From positions 310,001-374,000 of the forward strand of contig NZ_VFPV01000003.1 of NCBI RefSeq assembly GCF_006716905.1: a stretch of 64,000 nucleotides of DNA. Reading direction: 5' to 3'. Position numbers and translations under genes: made by a program. The notes below the pieces were generated by a model. The model ran no database searches, was not told where the DNA came from, and saw only the letters and a program-made list of their open reading frames with translations. This document shows, piece by piece, positions 16,276-24,378 of the stretch. This stretch comes from Acidovorax temperans. Lineage in GTDB: Bacteria > Pseudomonadota > Gammaproteobacteria > Burkholderiales > Burkholderiaceae_C. Each line of letters begins with the position of its first letter. Position 1 is the first letter of the stretch.

Positions 16276-16699
16276 GAACCGGCAGCTCGAACTCGACGCC
16301 GAACAGATCGCTGGTCTTGGCACTCAGCGGCCGCCGCTCCACGGGCAGCACGCTGCCTCGGAACACGACGTTGACCTCGATCTTCACCTGGTTGGCGTCG
16401 TTCTCGACGATCAGCTTGGTGTCCCCCAGATCCTTGGCGCGAACCAGGCGTGTCTGCACGCCCAGTGGTGCAACGCGCGTGGCGATGGCGGCCAGCTCCT
16501 GGTTGATGGCTTGCAGCGCTTCGTCGCGCGGCGTCTGCCACGGGAGGTACACCACGTCGATGTCCACCGACAGGCGCGGCATGTCCCGCACGAAGAGGTT
16601 GATGGCCGTGCCGCCCTTCATAGCGAAGATGTCGTTGGCGAACACGTCGGGCGCGACGGCCAGCAGCAGGCGAACGGTGTCCGCGTAGGTCTTATCCAT
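16244..16699 (-). pseudogene. AbiEii/AbiGii-type nucleotidyltransferase toxin, C-terminally truncated
   Basis: Starts ATG 16699 and overlaps the AbiEi stop by 8 bases, the usual antitoxin-toxin arrangement. The nucleotidyltransferase signature is clear: KGGTAINLF at about residues 28-36 and the metal-binding Asp46/Asp48 in LSVDIDV. Normal proteins are near 300 residues; this reads 151 and stops shortly after PVLAGVPD, where the C-terminal helical half should begin. The truncation falls on the same junction that cuts the integrase. The toxin is most likely inactive. Confidence 0.85.
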
Positions 16700-17450
16700 G
16701 AGGTCTCAGGCTCAGCAAGGTGCCGTCATCGAGCCGGCTCATCCAGCGCGTGTTGCTGCCGGTGCGAACCGGGTACTGCTCCAGCAGGGCATCGACATCC
16801 ACGAGGCTGGTCTCGCGCGCCCAGGTGAGGAACAGGCGCACGGCCTTCACGCTGGTGCAGCAGGACAGCAGTTGTCCGAGCAAGTCCTTGCGGGGGGAAC
16901 GCAGTCCATCAAAGAGGTTGCGGGCCTCTTCGAGGCTCTGCTTGACGCCGGCTTCGTACAGCAGTTCCAGAACGGCACGCTCGGAGGCAGCCACCCGCAG
17001 ATCCTCGGGCAGGCCAGGCGGCGTGGTCAGGGTCTTGCTGGCCAGCGCCGTGTCCGGCCAGTCGAACAGGCGGGCGTGGACGTAGCGGGCCGGAAAGCGC
17101 GAGGTGAACCAGGCTGGCAACGCGAAACGACCGTCGCCCCACAGCACCAGCGTCTCCCGGCTGCCCAGGTTGTGCCGCACGCCCTGCAGGGCCAGGGCGC
17201 TCTTGCCTCCGACGTGCAGGCCGGGCACGCGCTGTTGCAGGAACTTCAGCGCACCGTAGACCCCGAACTCATCGTTCGGGAAGGCATAGACGCCATGGGC
17301 CAGGCGCACGAGCCACCCGCCGTCGGCATAGTGGGCGGCGAGCTGGGGCGACACCCCGAACTGGCTCAGGGTGGCAAGGTCGAACGGCGCCCCGCGGGGG
17401 AGTCCCGCCTGCAGCCGCTTGATTACCTGGTGCCTAGAATTTCCATCCAT
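16692..17450 (-). CDS. AbiEi-family type IV antitoxin / transcriptional regulator
   Basis: A 252-residue protein. The N-terminal winged-helix region (VIKRLQAGLPRG...LSQFGVSPQLAAHYADGGWL, residues about 9-50) precedes the AbiEi C-terminal region (GLHVGGKSALALQG). AbiEi proteins bind DNA to repress their own operon and neutralise AbiEii without direct binding. ATG 17450 was chosen because a perfect inverted repeat sits exactly over it and the homology begins there; an upstream in-frame start exists. The gene looks intact while its toxin partner is cut, so it may persist as a solitary regulator. Confidence 0.82.
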   Translation of the reverse strand: MDGNSRHQVIKRLQAGLPRGAPFDLATLSQFGVSPQLAAHYADGGWLVRLAHGVYAFPNDEFGVYGALKFLQQRVPGLHVGGKSALALQGVRHNLGSRETLVLWGDGRFALPAWFTSRFPARYVHARLFDWPDTALASKTLTTPPGLPEDLRVAASERAVLELLYEAGVKQSLEEARNLFDGLRSPRKDLLGQLLSCCTSVKAVRLFLTWARETSLVDVDALLEQYPVRTGSNTRWMSRLDDGTLLSLRPHG

Positions 17451-17468
17451 GCTATAAAAATAGCATGG
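17447..17468. promoter_or_regulatory. Perfect palindromic operator over the AbiEi start codon
   Basis: CCATGCTAT (17447-17455), spacer AAAA, ATAGCATGG (17460-17468): perfect 9-bp inverted arms. The start codon of AbiEi (17448-17450) is inside the left arm. AbiEi-type antitoxins autoregulate through inverted repeats of about this size, so this is a strong operator candidate. Confidence 0.65.
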
Positions 17469-17660
17469 AATCAAATCAGCCTCTAGAGCTATCGCAAGAA
17501 CGTGCAGGGAAAGTAGCATAAAGTTTGATTTATAGTGCAGAATCTAATCGACCTGCGACCGCTCTGCCAGCCGCAACCCGGCCTCCTGATCGCGGTCTAT
17601 GCTGGAGGGCAAGCCCCAACCGGCCGCTCTTGAGGTGAGGCACCACTGAAACCGAGGCAC

Positions 17661-18029
17661 ATGAGCATGACCACCAACACGCACAACGGGCGCTGGAGCC
17701 ACCGGCTGGGCCGGGGGGCTGGCCGTGCCTGGCGTGGATACCTGCGCCGCGAGCAGCGTGTCGCCGGCTGGCTGGTGACGCGCGGGGTGCCCGCAGGCGC
17801 GGCGACGGCGGTGCTCTGGATCGTCAAGCTGGCCGTGCTTGGTATGCTGCTGTACTCCGTATCCTGGCTTGTCCTGCTGCTGGCCTTTGCTGTGGTCGCC
17901 GCATGGCTCGCGCGGAATGCCGATGAGGACGACGAGAAGCAGCCGGAACTCAGAGACGGACACTCGGGCGTCGGCCTGTACGACAAAGATGACTGGCGGA
18001 TCGACATGGGCGATCCCGACGAGCTGTAG
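17661..18029 (+). CDS. DUF3742-family ICE membrane protein
   Basis: A 122-residue protein with a basic N-terminus (RWSHRLGRGAGRAWRGYLRRE), two hydrophobic stretches within residues about 45-83 (AAATAVLWIVKLAVLGMLLYSV...LVLLLAFAVVAAWLA) and an acidic tail ending GLYDKDDWRIDMGDPDEL. This pattern resembles DUF3742 proteins found beside traG in PFGI-1/ICEclc-type elements. It is convergent with the TraG_N gene, whose stop lies 28 bases beyond. Function unknown. Confidence 0.7.
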   Translation: MSMTTNTHNGRWSHRLGRGAGRAWRGYLRREQRVAGWLVTRGVPAGAATAVLWIVKLAVLGMLLYSVSWLVLLLAFAVVAAWLARNADEDDEKQPELRDGHSGVGLYDKDDWRIDMGDPDEL

Positions 18030-18057
18030 TTGTCGCATCAACGCGAGAGAGTGCTCC

Positions 18058-19590
18058 TTACTTCGCCGCACCTTTCGATACGGCCGTCATCGCAAGGCGA
18101 GAGCCACTACCTCCGGCCGACTTCGCATCGGACGTGCCAGTGATGAGACCGCCTAGGAAGTTTCCAGCGCGAACTCCTGCCCATCCGAGTGCCATGACCC
18201 AGAACGTCGGCAACACGATGAACATCGTTGCCATGACGAAGTTCAGCAGCATGTCACCGAACGCATTGTTCAGGCCGATCAATGGGTCGAAGTTGGCGTG
18301 CGGCCTGTCCGCGCCAAACCCCCAGCCGTAGAGCGCGTCCAGGATCGTGCTGTCGATCCAGCGCGCGAGCTGGAACCAGAAGTCCACGAAGAACAGCGCG
18401 AACTGGACGCAGCTCACCGTCACCACCGTCTTCAGGTCGTAGGTGCCGATCAGCAGCACCAGCGGGATGCAGATGACGAGCGCCATCTTGAGCATCGTCA
18501 GCACCATCGGCAGCGCCTGGCGTACCACGTCCATCGCGGGGAAGAAAGCCAGCGAGCCGACGGTCAGCCCCAGGTCGCCCACGCCGCGCGTGACGACGTT
18601 CGGCAGCGTCTTGTCGATCTGGCCGCCGTAGTCGGTGTAGACGACGCCCTGGTTCATCTTCTGCTGTCGCGGTGAGACCACGGCGCGGATCACCGAGTCA
18701 TTGACCTCGCTCTGCGACAGGAAGCCCGCCCAGCGCCCGATGCGGGTCAGCAGATCCGGGTCGACCTGTGCCAGCAGCCGGCTGCGCAGTCCCTGGCCGC
18801 CATCGGCCCACCACTGTCGGCAGGACGGATAACCGCCACCGCTGTCCACCTGTGCCAGCCCTGCATCGCGGGTCGCGTCGTAGGGCCAGGCCGTGCGTGG
18901 GGTCTTGGAGCGATAGGTGTCATAGAAGCCGGGCGTGTCGAGGAAGTAACTCGACCCGATCCAGGTGACGTCGTTCATCTGCTCGTCGGAGAGCGTCGGC
19001 CGGTTCATGAACAGCTTGGCGCGCGACGGCCCGTAGCAGTCGTGCGTGAAGTCGGCGACCTCCTGTGCCAGAACCGGATCGTCGATGCGCGTGGCATCGA
19101 CATCCATGCGAATCTGACGCAGGTCCGTGCCGCAGGGAATCGCCGCCACCGCGGCGCCCGTCACGGCTTTCGACAGCGCGTGCATGAAGAACCACCACAC
19201 CGGCACCAGCGCGCTCTGGTCGTTGAGCGCCGTGTAGACGTTGGACCAGCCCGTGTCGTTGGGCAGCGGGACGTTGACCTGGCATTGCGCGGACCGCGTG
19301 GTGTCGAACTTGATCGTGGCGAGATCCACCGGGATGAACGGGATGCCGGCGAACAGGATGACCACGATCGCCACCCACACCCGGTTCTCGATGCGCATCG
19401 ACGACAGCACGCCCTTGTTGCCCTCGTCCGCACCTTCGCTGCGGGCCTTGAGCCATTCCTGGATCACGATGGCCACGAACGGCAGCGCGAACACGCCGCT
19501 GGCCACGAGGATGCTCCAGATGCCGTTGTTGACCACCCAAGCCACCAGGGTCAGGTAATACTCCAGGTAGTCCGTGGTGTAGAGCGTCAT
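18058..19590 (-). CDS. Conjugal transfer protein TraG, N-terminal-domain type
   Basis: A 510-residue inner-membrane protein with hydrophobic segments near residues 12-45, 70-85 and several in 335-485, separated by a large periplasmic region containing Cys pairs. This matches the TraG_N family of ICE mating-pair formation modules (mating-aggregate stabilisation and pilus assembly). GGGAGG precedes ATG 19590. It is the last gene of the leftward conjugation operon. The gene appears complete, though the module it belongs to is not. Confidence 0.82.
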   Translation of the reverse strand: MTLYTTDYLEYYLTLVAWVVNNGIWSILVASGVFALPFVAIVIQEWLKARSEGADEGNKGVLSSMRIENRVWVAIVVILFAGIPFIPVDLATIKFDTTRSAQCQVNVPLPNDTGWSNVYTALNDQSALVPVWWFFMHALSKAVTGAAVAAIPCGTDLRQIRMDVDATRIDDPVLAQEVADFTHDCYGPSRAKLFMNRPTLSDEQMNDVTWIGSSYFLDTPGFYDTYRSKTPRTAWPYDATRDAGLAQVDSGGGYPSCRQWWADGGQGLRSRLLAQVDPDLLTRIGRWAGFLSQSEVNDSVIRAVVSPRQQKMNQGVVYTDYGGQIDKTLPNVVTRGVGDLGLTVGSLAFFPAMDVVRQALPMVLTMLKMALVICIPLVLLIGTYDLKTVVTVSCVQFALFFVDFWFQLARWIDSTILDALYGWGFGADRPHANFDPLIGLNNAFGDMLLNFVMATMFIVLPTFWVMALGWAGVRAGNFLGGLITGTSDAKSAGGSGSRLAMTAVSKGAAK

Positions 19591-19605
19591 GCCTGCCTCC
19601 CGGTC

Positions 19606-19959
19606 TCAGCCGTGCCGCAACAGTTGGCTGGCTTCCAGCGCGACCACGGCGATCACGGCCGCGATCTCCGTGCGCAGCAGGCGCTGATGCGTCTCGCGGG
19701 ACGGCTCCCGCCGCAGCAGGCGCCGGCGCATCCACCACCAGCCGTAGGCCGTCGCTCCGTAGAGGCACAGCCGCCACACGAAGAAGTGGCCGGCATGCGC
19801 CTGCAGCCAGTGCTGCCAGCCCTCGACGCCGCCGACCAGGTGGATGCCGGCGATGTTCACTGCTACTGCTGCGGCCACCACCAGCAAAGTCCACAGCAGC
19901 GCCACGCCGACGCGGCGATTGAACAGCCATGGCAACCGCAGCCAGACCAGCCGGCTCAT
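19606..19959 (-). CDS. Small conjugation-module membrane protein (117 aa)
   Basis: Starts at ATG 19959, overlapping the stop of the upstream gene by ATGA. It has three hydrophobic stretches (VGVALLWTLLVVAAAVAVNIAGI, HFFVWRLCLYGATAYGWWW and a C-terminal TEIAAVIAVVALEASQLL), with a basic loop MRRRLLRRE. Its place between the TIGR03755 and TraG_N genes matches a small conserved hypothetical membrane protein of this ICE family. Start and coupling are well supported; function unknown. Confidence 0.7.
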   Translation of the reverse strand: MSRLVWLRLPWLFNRRVGVALLWTLLVVAAAVAVNIAGIHLVGGVEGWQHWLQAHAGHFFVWRLCLYGATAYGWWWMRRRLLRREPSRETHQRLLRTEIAAVIAVVALEASQLLRHG

Positions 19960-21362
19960 GGCGTACCGCTCCGCGGCTTCTGGACTTCCCGCAGCCGGTC
20001 GCGCGTGGTGTCGCCCTCGAAGACGCCGCGCGAGCCGGCAGCGCGGGTGCTGTGGCGCTGGATGATCGCCATCGCCGAGTTGCCGGCCAGCGTGCGGCGC
20101 AGCTCCAGCTCGGTCTTGAGGTTGTTGATCTCCTGCTCCAGCGCGCTGTTCTCCTGGTCGACCGCCCGCACGGCCAGTTCGTTGGCGGCGACGTTCGGCT
20201 CCTTCTTGCCGGTGAGCAACGTGCGTTGCAGCAGCAGGGCTTTCTCCAGCACGCTGGACAGCGCCGCCTCCGACGCCAGGCGCTTGCCCAGCACGTCCTG
20301 GTCGGGTTCGTCCCGCAGGGCCTCGATCACGCCGCGGGTGATCGGCAGCGAGCTGCTGCCGGCTGCGTCGAGATTGGCCGGCGTCGTCGGCCGGGCGCCC
20401 GTCACCAGCTCCTGCAGCACCTGCAGCTTGGTCTCGTACTCTTCCTGGATCACTGGCGTGAGCCCGACGCCAGGCGTGGTCTGGGTCTTCGTGCAGTTTT
20501 CGCAGGTGCGTTGCTCGCGTTCGCCCAGCACGCGGTTCGCAAAGGCCGCGGCCGCGCCAGGCGACGACCAGGTCTGGCAGGTCAGGCGGTTGCCGCAGGC
20601 GCTGCGCGCGATCGACGAGGTATCGGTGACGCTGCGCCCGTTGAGCAGGTTGTAGCCCGCTCGCGTCACGTCGCCGACCACCTTGATCGAACTCTGGCCG
20701 GAGCCACCCGCGTTGCCGCCGCCGACCCATGGCACGCCGTTGTTTCCTTTGTTGGACTCGGCCTGCTCGATGGCGGAGACGGCATCGGTGCTGCTGACCG
20801 CATCCCGCAGCGCCATCCCTTCGGCGAGCTGGTCCCAGCCGGCCTGGCCGCCGGCCATGTCCGCCATGCGATTGGCGATGGCCCGGCAGGTCATCTTCGA
20901 GCGGTCGAAATCCAGGCGCGCCTGGAGGATGCCGTTGGTGAGCAGGTTGTACAGGCCCGGGTCGGCGCGCTGGATGATGAGCGCCGGGAGTGACGCCACC
21001 GCGGCAGTGGCGTTCTGGATCACGTTGCTCATGATCGTCTGGAAGCCGTTGGTGATGCCGTTGAGCTGGTTCTGCAGCGTCGTGGTGATGCTCATGTCGC
21101 CGCAGATCAGGTTGCTGTTCCAGCCGATCCCCACGCCGATGCTCTGCATGTTGCCGGCACCACCCATCGACACGGCCCGGCCGCCGCCAATGCTGTAGAG
21201 CACGTCGTCGCCGATCACGCTGCCGCTGACGTTCACGCCATTGGGATCGATTCGGGTCTGCGCCCAGGCGACGCCGACGACCAGCGTGATGGCCGCCACG
21301 AGCAGCGTGGCCCGCAGGGGCGACTTCGCGCGGCGCAGGAAGTCAGGGAGGGATGCGGTCAT
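19956..21362 (-). CDS. TIGR03755-family integrating conjugative element protein (PFL_4711 type)
   Basis: A 468-residue secreted protein. From ATG 21362 (MTASLPDFLRRAKSPL) there is a signal peptide ending near VGVAWA-QT. The mature part has Cys pairs (LICGD, CGNRLTCQ, CENCTK) and a coiled-coil-like C-terminus (NSALEQEINNLKTELELRRTL, about 400-420). Family, order and orientation fit the TraH-like position in ICE mating-pair modules. It is followed by ATGA-coupled small membrane protein and TraG_N genes. Confidence 0.8.
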   Translation of the reverse strand: MTASLPDFLRRAKSPLRATLLVAAITLVVGVAWAQTRIDPNGVNVSGSVIGDDVLYSIGGGRAVSMGGAGNMQSIGVGIGWNSNLICGDMSITTTLQNQLNGITNGFQTIMSNVIQNATAAVASLPALIIQRADPGLYNLLTNGILQARLDFDRSKMTCRAIANRMADMAGGQAGWDQLAEGMALRDAVSSTDAVSAIEQAESNKGNNGVPWVGGGNAGGSGQSSIKVVGDVTRAGYNLLNGRSVTDTSSIARSACGNRLTCQTWSSPGAAAAFANRVLGEREQRTCENCTKTQTTPGVGLTPVIQEEYETKLQVLQELVTGARPTTPANLDAAGSSSLPITRGVIEALRDEPDQDVLGKRLASEAALSSVLEKALLLQRTLLTGKKEPNVAANELAVRAVDQENSALEQEINNLKTELELRRTLAGNSAMAIIQRHSTRAAGSRGVFEGDTTRDRLREVQKPRSGTP

Positions 21363-21372
21363 CGTGGGTTCC

Positions 21373-22317
21373 TCACATGAAATCGACGCTGCCGAGGAAG
21401 ACCTGGCCACGGCGCCGGCAGCAGGAGTACGGCCGCCACAAGGCCCAGGCGTAGTCGCCCTGCTGGGCCTGCACGCGGGTGCGGCTGTGCGGGAAGACCA
21501 CGCAACTGTTCGAGAGCGTGGGCGTCAGCTCCTGCCACTTGCCCGTCGAGGCGTCGGTCTCCATCAGCGCGCCGGCCGGCCAGTAGCCGTCGCGGGCGTT
21601 GGCCAGCAGGGGCTGATACACGTGAATCTGGTTGCGGCGCGTCACGATGTCGCCGGCGCGCTGCGCGACTACGGCGCCGCTCTTGTGGTCGTCGGTCTGG
21701 TGCAAGAAACCGCCGCGGGGATACACGTTGCCCCAGAGGTTCAGGCCGGTGCGCGTACCGATTTCGCGCCGGCCGGGGATGAGCGCTTCGGGGTAGAACG
21801 CTTCCGGGATGTTGTAGCGCCAGGCGATCGTGTCGAGCGTGCTCAGCAGATACGGCATGAAGGCCGTGCCAGCGCCTTCGCAGGTGTAGCCGGAGGCGCT
21901 GGCGAACTGGCTGAACACCATCCCGGCCGGATGGCCGATGACATCGGCGTTCTTGAACTTGGCGAGGTTGTTCTCGTTGTCGTGATTGGTCGTGCCGTCA
22001 CCGCCAGCCTTGGCGGTCGGGTTGGGCATGCTCATCGCCCTAACCTCCAGCCACGGGTTTTCGCCAGTGTTCGAGTAGCTCGACACCACCGCATCGGGGA
22101 CGTAGTGGCGCACCTTGACGGAAGTGCGAACCGAGCAGCCGAAGGGCGTGCAGTACAGCCAGTAGCAGATTCCGACCACGCGGTGTTCGAGGCAGTCGGG
22201 GGACAACGCCGACGAGACGATGGTGGCGGTGTCCAGGGCGAACGTCGACGTGGCCGCGCACAGCAGCAGCGAGGCGACGGTGGCGCGCAGGCGCCGGGAT
22301 GCCAGCAGGAGGCTCAT
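21373..22317 (-). CDS. TIGR03756-family ICE protein (PFL_4710 type, TraU-like)
   Basis: A 314-residue secreted protein with a signal peptide (residues 1 to about 27, ending ATSTFA) and Cys-rich stretches (CLEHRVVGICYWLYCTPFGC near 42-61; YSCCRR near the C-terminus) as in TraU-like periplasmic assembly proteins. GGAG precedes ATG 22317, which overlaps the TIGR03757 stop. It belongs to the same operon and would act with the TIGR03755 and 03757 products in pilus or mating-pair assembly. Confidence 0.82.
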   Translation of the reverse strand: MSLLLASRRLRATVASLLLCAATSTFALDTATIVSSALSPDCLEHRVVGICYWLYCTPFGCSVRTSVKVRHYVPDAVVSSYSNTGENPWLEVRAMSMPNPTAKAGGDGTTNHDNENNLAKFKNADVIGHPAGMVFSQFASASGYTCEGAGTAFMPYLLSTLDTIAWRYNIPEAFYPEALIPGRREIGTRTGLNLWGNVYPRGGFLHQTDDHKSGAVVAQRAGDIVTRRNQIHVYQPLLANARDGYWPAGALMETDASTGKWQELTPTLSNSCVVFPHSRTRVQAQQGDYAWALWRPYSCCRRRGQVFLGSVDFM

Positions 22318-22763
22318 GGCTGCGTGCTCCGGTAGGCGTTGATGCGCGCGACGGCGCGGGGCACGTCGGGCTCGCCGTAGACCACGTAGCGTCGATCGAC
22401 CACCACGGCGGGAATCTTGGCGATTCCCAGCCCCCAGGCATCCGCGACACCTTGGTAGGCATGGCCGATGCGGCGCTGCAGGGCCTCGCCGCCGTCATGC
22501 AACCGCTGCCGCACCAGGGCTGCGGCCTGTTGGGGGTCGGCCGGCAGGTGCGCCGCGAGTTCGACCTCGATGCGCGTGGCCTGGTCCAGCTCGATGATCC
22601 GCACGCCGGCCGGGGCCTGCACCGGATGACGGCTGTCGGTGACGACGAGCACATCGGCGGCCGCCGCGATGGGACTGAGCAGCGCGGCGCACAGTCCACC
22701 GGCCAGCCGGGCGGCCAGGAGGCGCCGCGAGGCGGCAGGAAGGTTGAGGGAATGAGCCGGCAT
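22314..22763 (-). CDS. TIGR03757-family ICE protein (PFL_4709 type, TrbC-like)
   Basis: A 149-residue secreted protein. After a hydrophobic signal (ending near AAAA-DVLVVTDS) the mature part resembles a degenerate thioredoxin-like fold, with GIAKIPAVVVDRRYVVYGEPDV near residues 112-133 typical of the TIGR03757/TrbC-like family. Its stop overlaps the next start. The order 03757-03756-03755-TraG_N is the standard order of this ICE class. Confidence 0.8.
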   Translation of the reverse strand: MPAHSLNLPAASRRLLAARLAGGLCAALLSPIAAAADVLVVTDSRHPVQAPAGVRIIELDQATRIEVELAAHLPADPQQAAALVRQRLHDGGEALQRRIGHAYQGVADAWGLGIAKIPAVVVDRRYVVYGEPDVPRAVARINAYRSTQP

Positions 22764-22931
22764 GTCGCGCCTCCGCGGAGTCGATGCAGACTCGTAGTCG
22801 AGCGCAACGCAGATCAGGGGACGACAAAGAAACCGAAACCGGTCAGTCCCGATTTCTCTGCGGGTCGGCGAAAGGAAACGGGAGCCAAGGGCTCCCGTGG
22901 TGATGACATGAATGCGCGTCGGCTGGTGCTG

Positions 22932-23426
22932 CTACAACAAGCCGGCTTCGGCGAACGAGTACGGGCTGCCCTTGCCGACGATGAAGTGGTCCAGCACCCG
23001 GACATCGACGGTGGCCAGGGCGCTCTTCAGCCGCTCGGTGATCGCACGATCAGCGGCCGAGGGCTCGGTGTTCCCCGAGGGGTGCTGATGCGCCAGGATC
23101 AGCGCCGAAGCGTTGAGCGCCAGCGCACGCTGGACCACCACCCTCGGATACACCGAAGTCTGGTCGACCGTGCCCTGGAACAGCGGCTCGAAGGCGAGCA
23201 CCTGGTGCTGGTTGTCGAGAAACACGACGGCGAAGATTTCGTTCGGCTCCGCGACCAGTTTCAGGCGCAGGTAGTCGCGCACGGCGGCGGGACTGCCCAG
23301 CGCCGGACCGGCCTTGAACACGCGGTTCTCCAGCAGGGTGATGGCCTGCCGGATGATCCAGTCTTCGTGCTGGGCGGCGATCAGGGTGAGCGACTCCGGG
23401 CGGGAGTCGGCGATGACGAGAGACAT
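22932..23426 (-). CDS. radC: RadC-family JAB-domain protein
   Basis: A 164-residue protein consisting mainly of the RadC JAB/MPN domain. The metal site is visible: His113 and His115 in LAHQHPSGN, then Asp126 in [14 protein letters not shown] precedes ATG 23426. ICE-borne RadC proteins are shorter than chromosomal RadC because they lack the helix-hairpin-helix part. Despite the name, a role in DNA repair is not established; the type is very common on mobile elements. Confidence 0.87.
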   Translation of the reverse strand: MSLVIADSRPESLTLIAAQHEDWIIRQAITLLENRVFKAGPALGSPAAVRDYLRLKLVAEPNEIFAVVFLDNQHQVLAFEPLFQGTVDQTSVYPRVVVQRALALNASALILAHQHPSGNTEPSAADRAITERLKSALATVDVRVLDHFIVGKGSPYSFAEAGLL

Positions 23427-23621
23427 GGCGAACCTCCAATGGATGAGATCGGAGGGCGCCTGCCCCTGGAGGGCAAACCCTCCTGGGGACGATGGGGATG
23501 GAACAGGTGACGAGCGGGCATCCACCACCGCGGATGCGGTGGCTGTTCGCGTCAAGGGATGCGATGCGAACGGGTTTCGATCAACGCGGACGAGCCGCGC
23601 CGCAGCCTTGAAGATCGATGG

Positions 23622-24365
23622 CTACCTGGGCATGTCACCGGCAACGCCGGCGGGCATGTCTGGGGAATGGGCGGGTTCGGCTGCGGTCGTGCTGCCGGCG
23701 GCGAGCAGGTCGATGGCCGACAGCAAGGTATCGCCTTCGACGGGACCGTGCAGCAGGAGGGTCTTGCCGGACTCGCGGTCGCGCAGTTGCAGGGCCTGCG
23801 TGGCCGCGATGCCCTGCTGTGCCGCTTCCGCCGCCTGGGCACGGATGACGGCATCGGGGCGATCGCTGTCGAGACAACCCTGCATGGCTGGCGTGAGGTC
23901 GGGATAGCGCAGGCCTTCCGGCAGGCCCTGCCCGTCGCCACGGGTGTTCGCGTAGAGCCACGCCACGGCTTGCCAGAACGTGGCATGCCCGCCCGTCTCG
24001 CCCGCGCACTCGGCCAGGCGTGCCCCGGCAGTCGCAGCCGGCTCGTGCATGGACAGCGGTAGGTGGTGCCACTGCCAGTTCACCTCGGGATGGGCGTCGA
24101 TCCAGCGCTTGAGTTCGGGGAAGTAGGCCCGGCAGTACGGACACTCCAGGTCGGCGTACCCGACCACCGTGAAGCGCGCATCGGCACGGCCATACAGCCA
24201 GGGCGGGCCGGCCGGTTTCGACGCTTCGGACCCGGCGGCGGCCAGGGGCATGGACTCGGTTGCCGGTTGCTGCGCGCGCAGCAGCATCCACGAGGCCACC
24301 GCAATCGTCACCACGATCAGCAGACCGATCCAGGGATGACGGCGGGCGAAGGAAGGCATGCGCAT
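23622..24365 (-). CDS. Thioredoxin-fold disulfide oxidoreductase, TrbB/DsbA-like
   Basis: A 247-residue protein with an N-terminal membrane anchor (residues about 12-28), then a DsbA-type thioredoxin fold with the active-site motif CPYC in DLECPYCRAYFPEL (about residue 76). ATG 24365 has GGGAG 7 bases upstream. In this ICE class such a protein follows the TraC-type ATPase and presumably forms or isomerises disulfides in the Cys-rich TIGR03755/56 proteins. The C-terminal 40 residues are low-complexity. Confidence 0.75.
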   Translation of the reverse strand: MRMPSFARRHPWIGLLIVVTIAVASWMLLRAQQPATESMPLAAAGSEASKPAGPPWLYGRADARFTVVGYADLECPYCRAYFPELKRWIDAHPEVNWQWHHLPLSMHEPAATAGARLAECAGETGGHATFWQAVAWLYANTRGDGQGLPEGLRYPDLTPAMQGCLDSDRPDAVIRAQAAEAAQQGIAATQALQLRDRESGKTLLLHGPVEGDTLLSAIDLLAAGSTTAAEPAHSPDMPAGVAGDMPR

Positions 24366-24378
24366 CGTGTCGCTCCCG

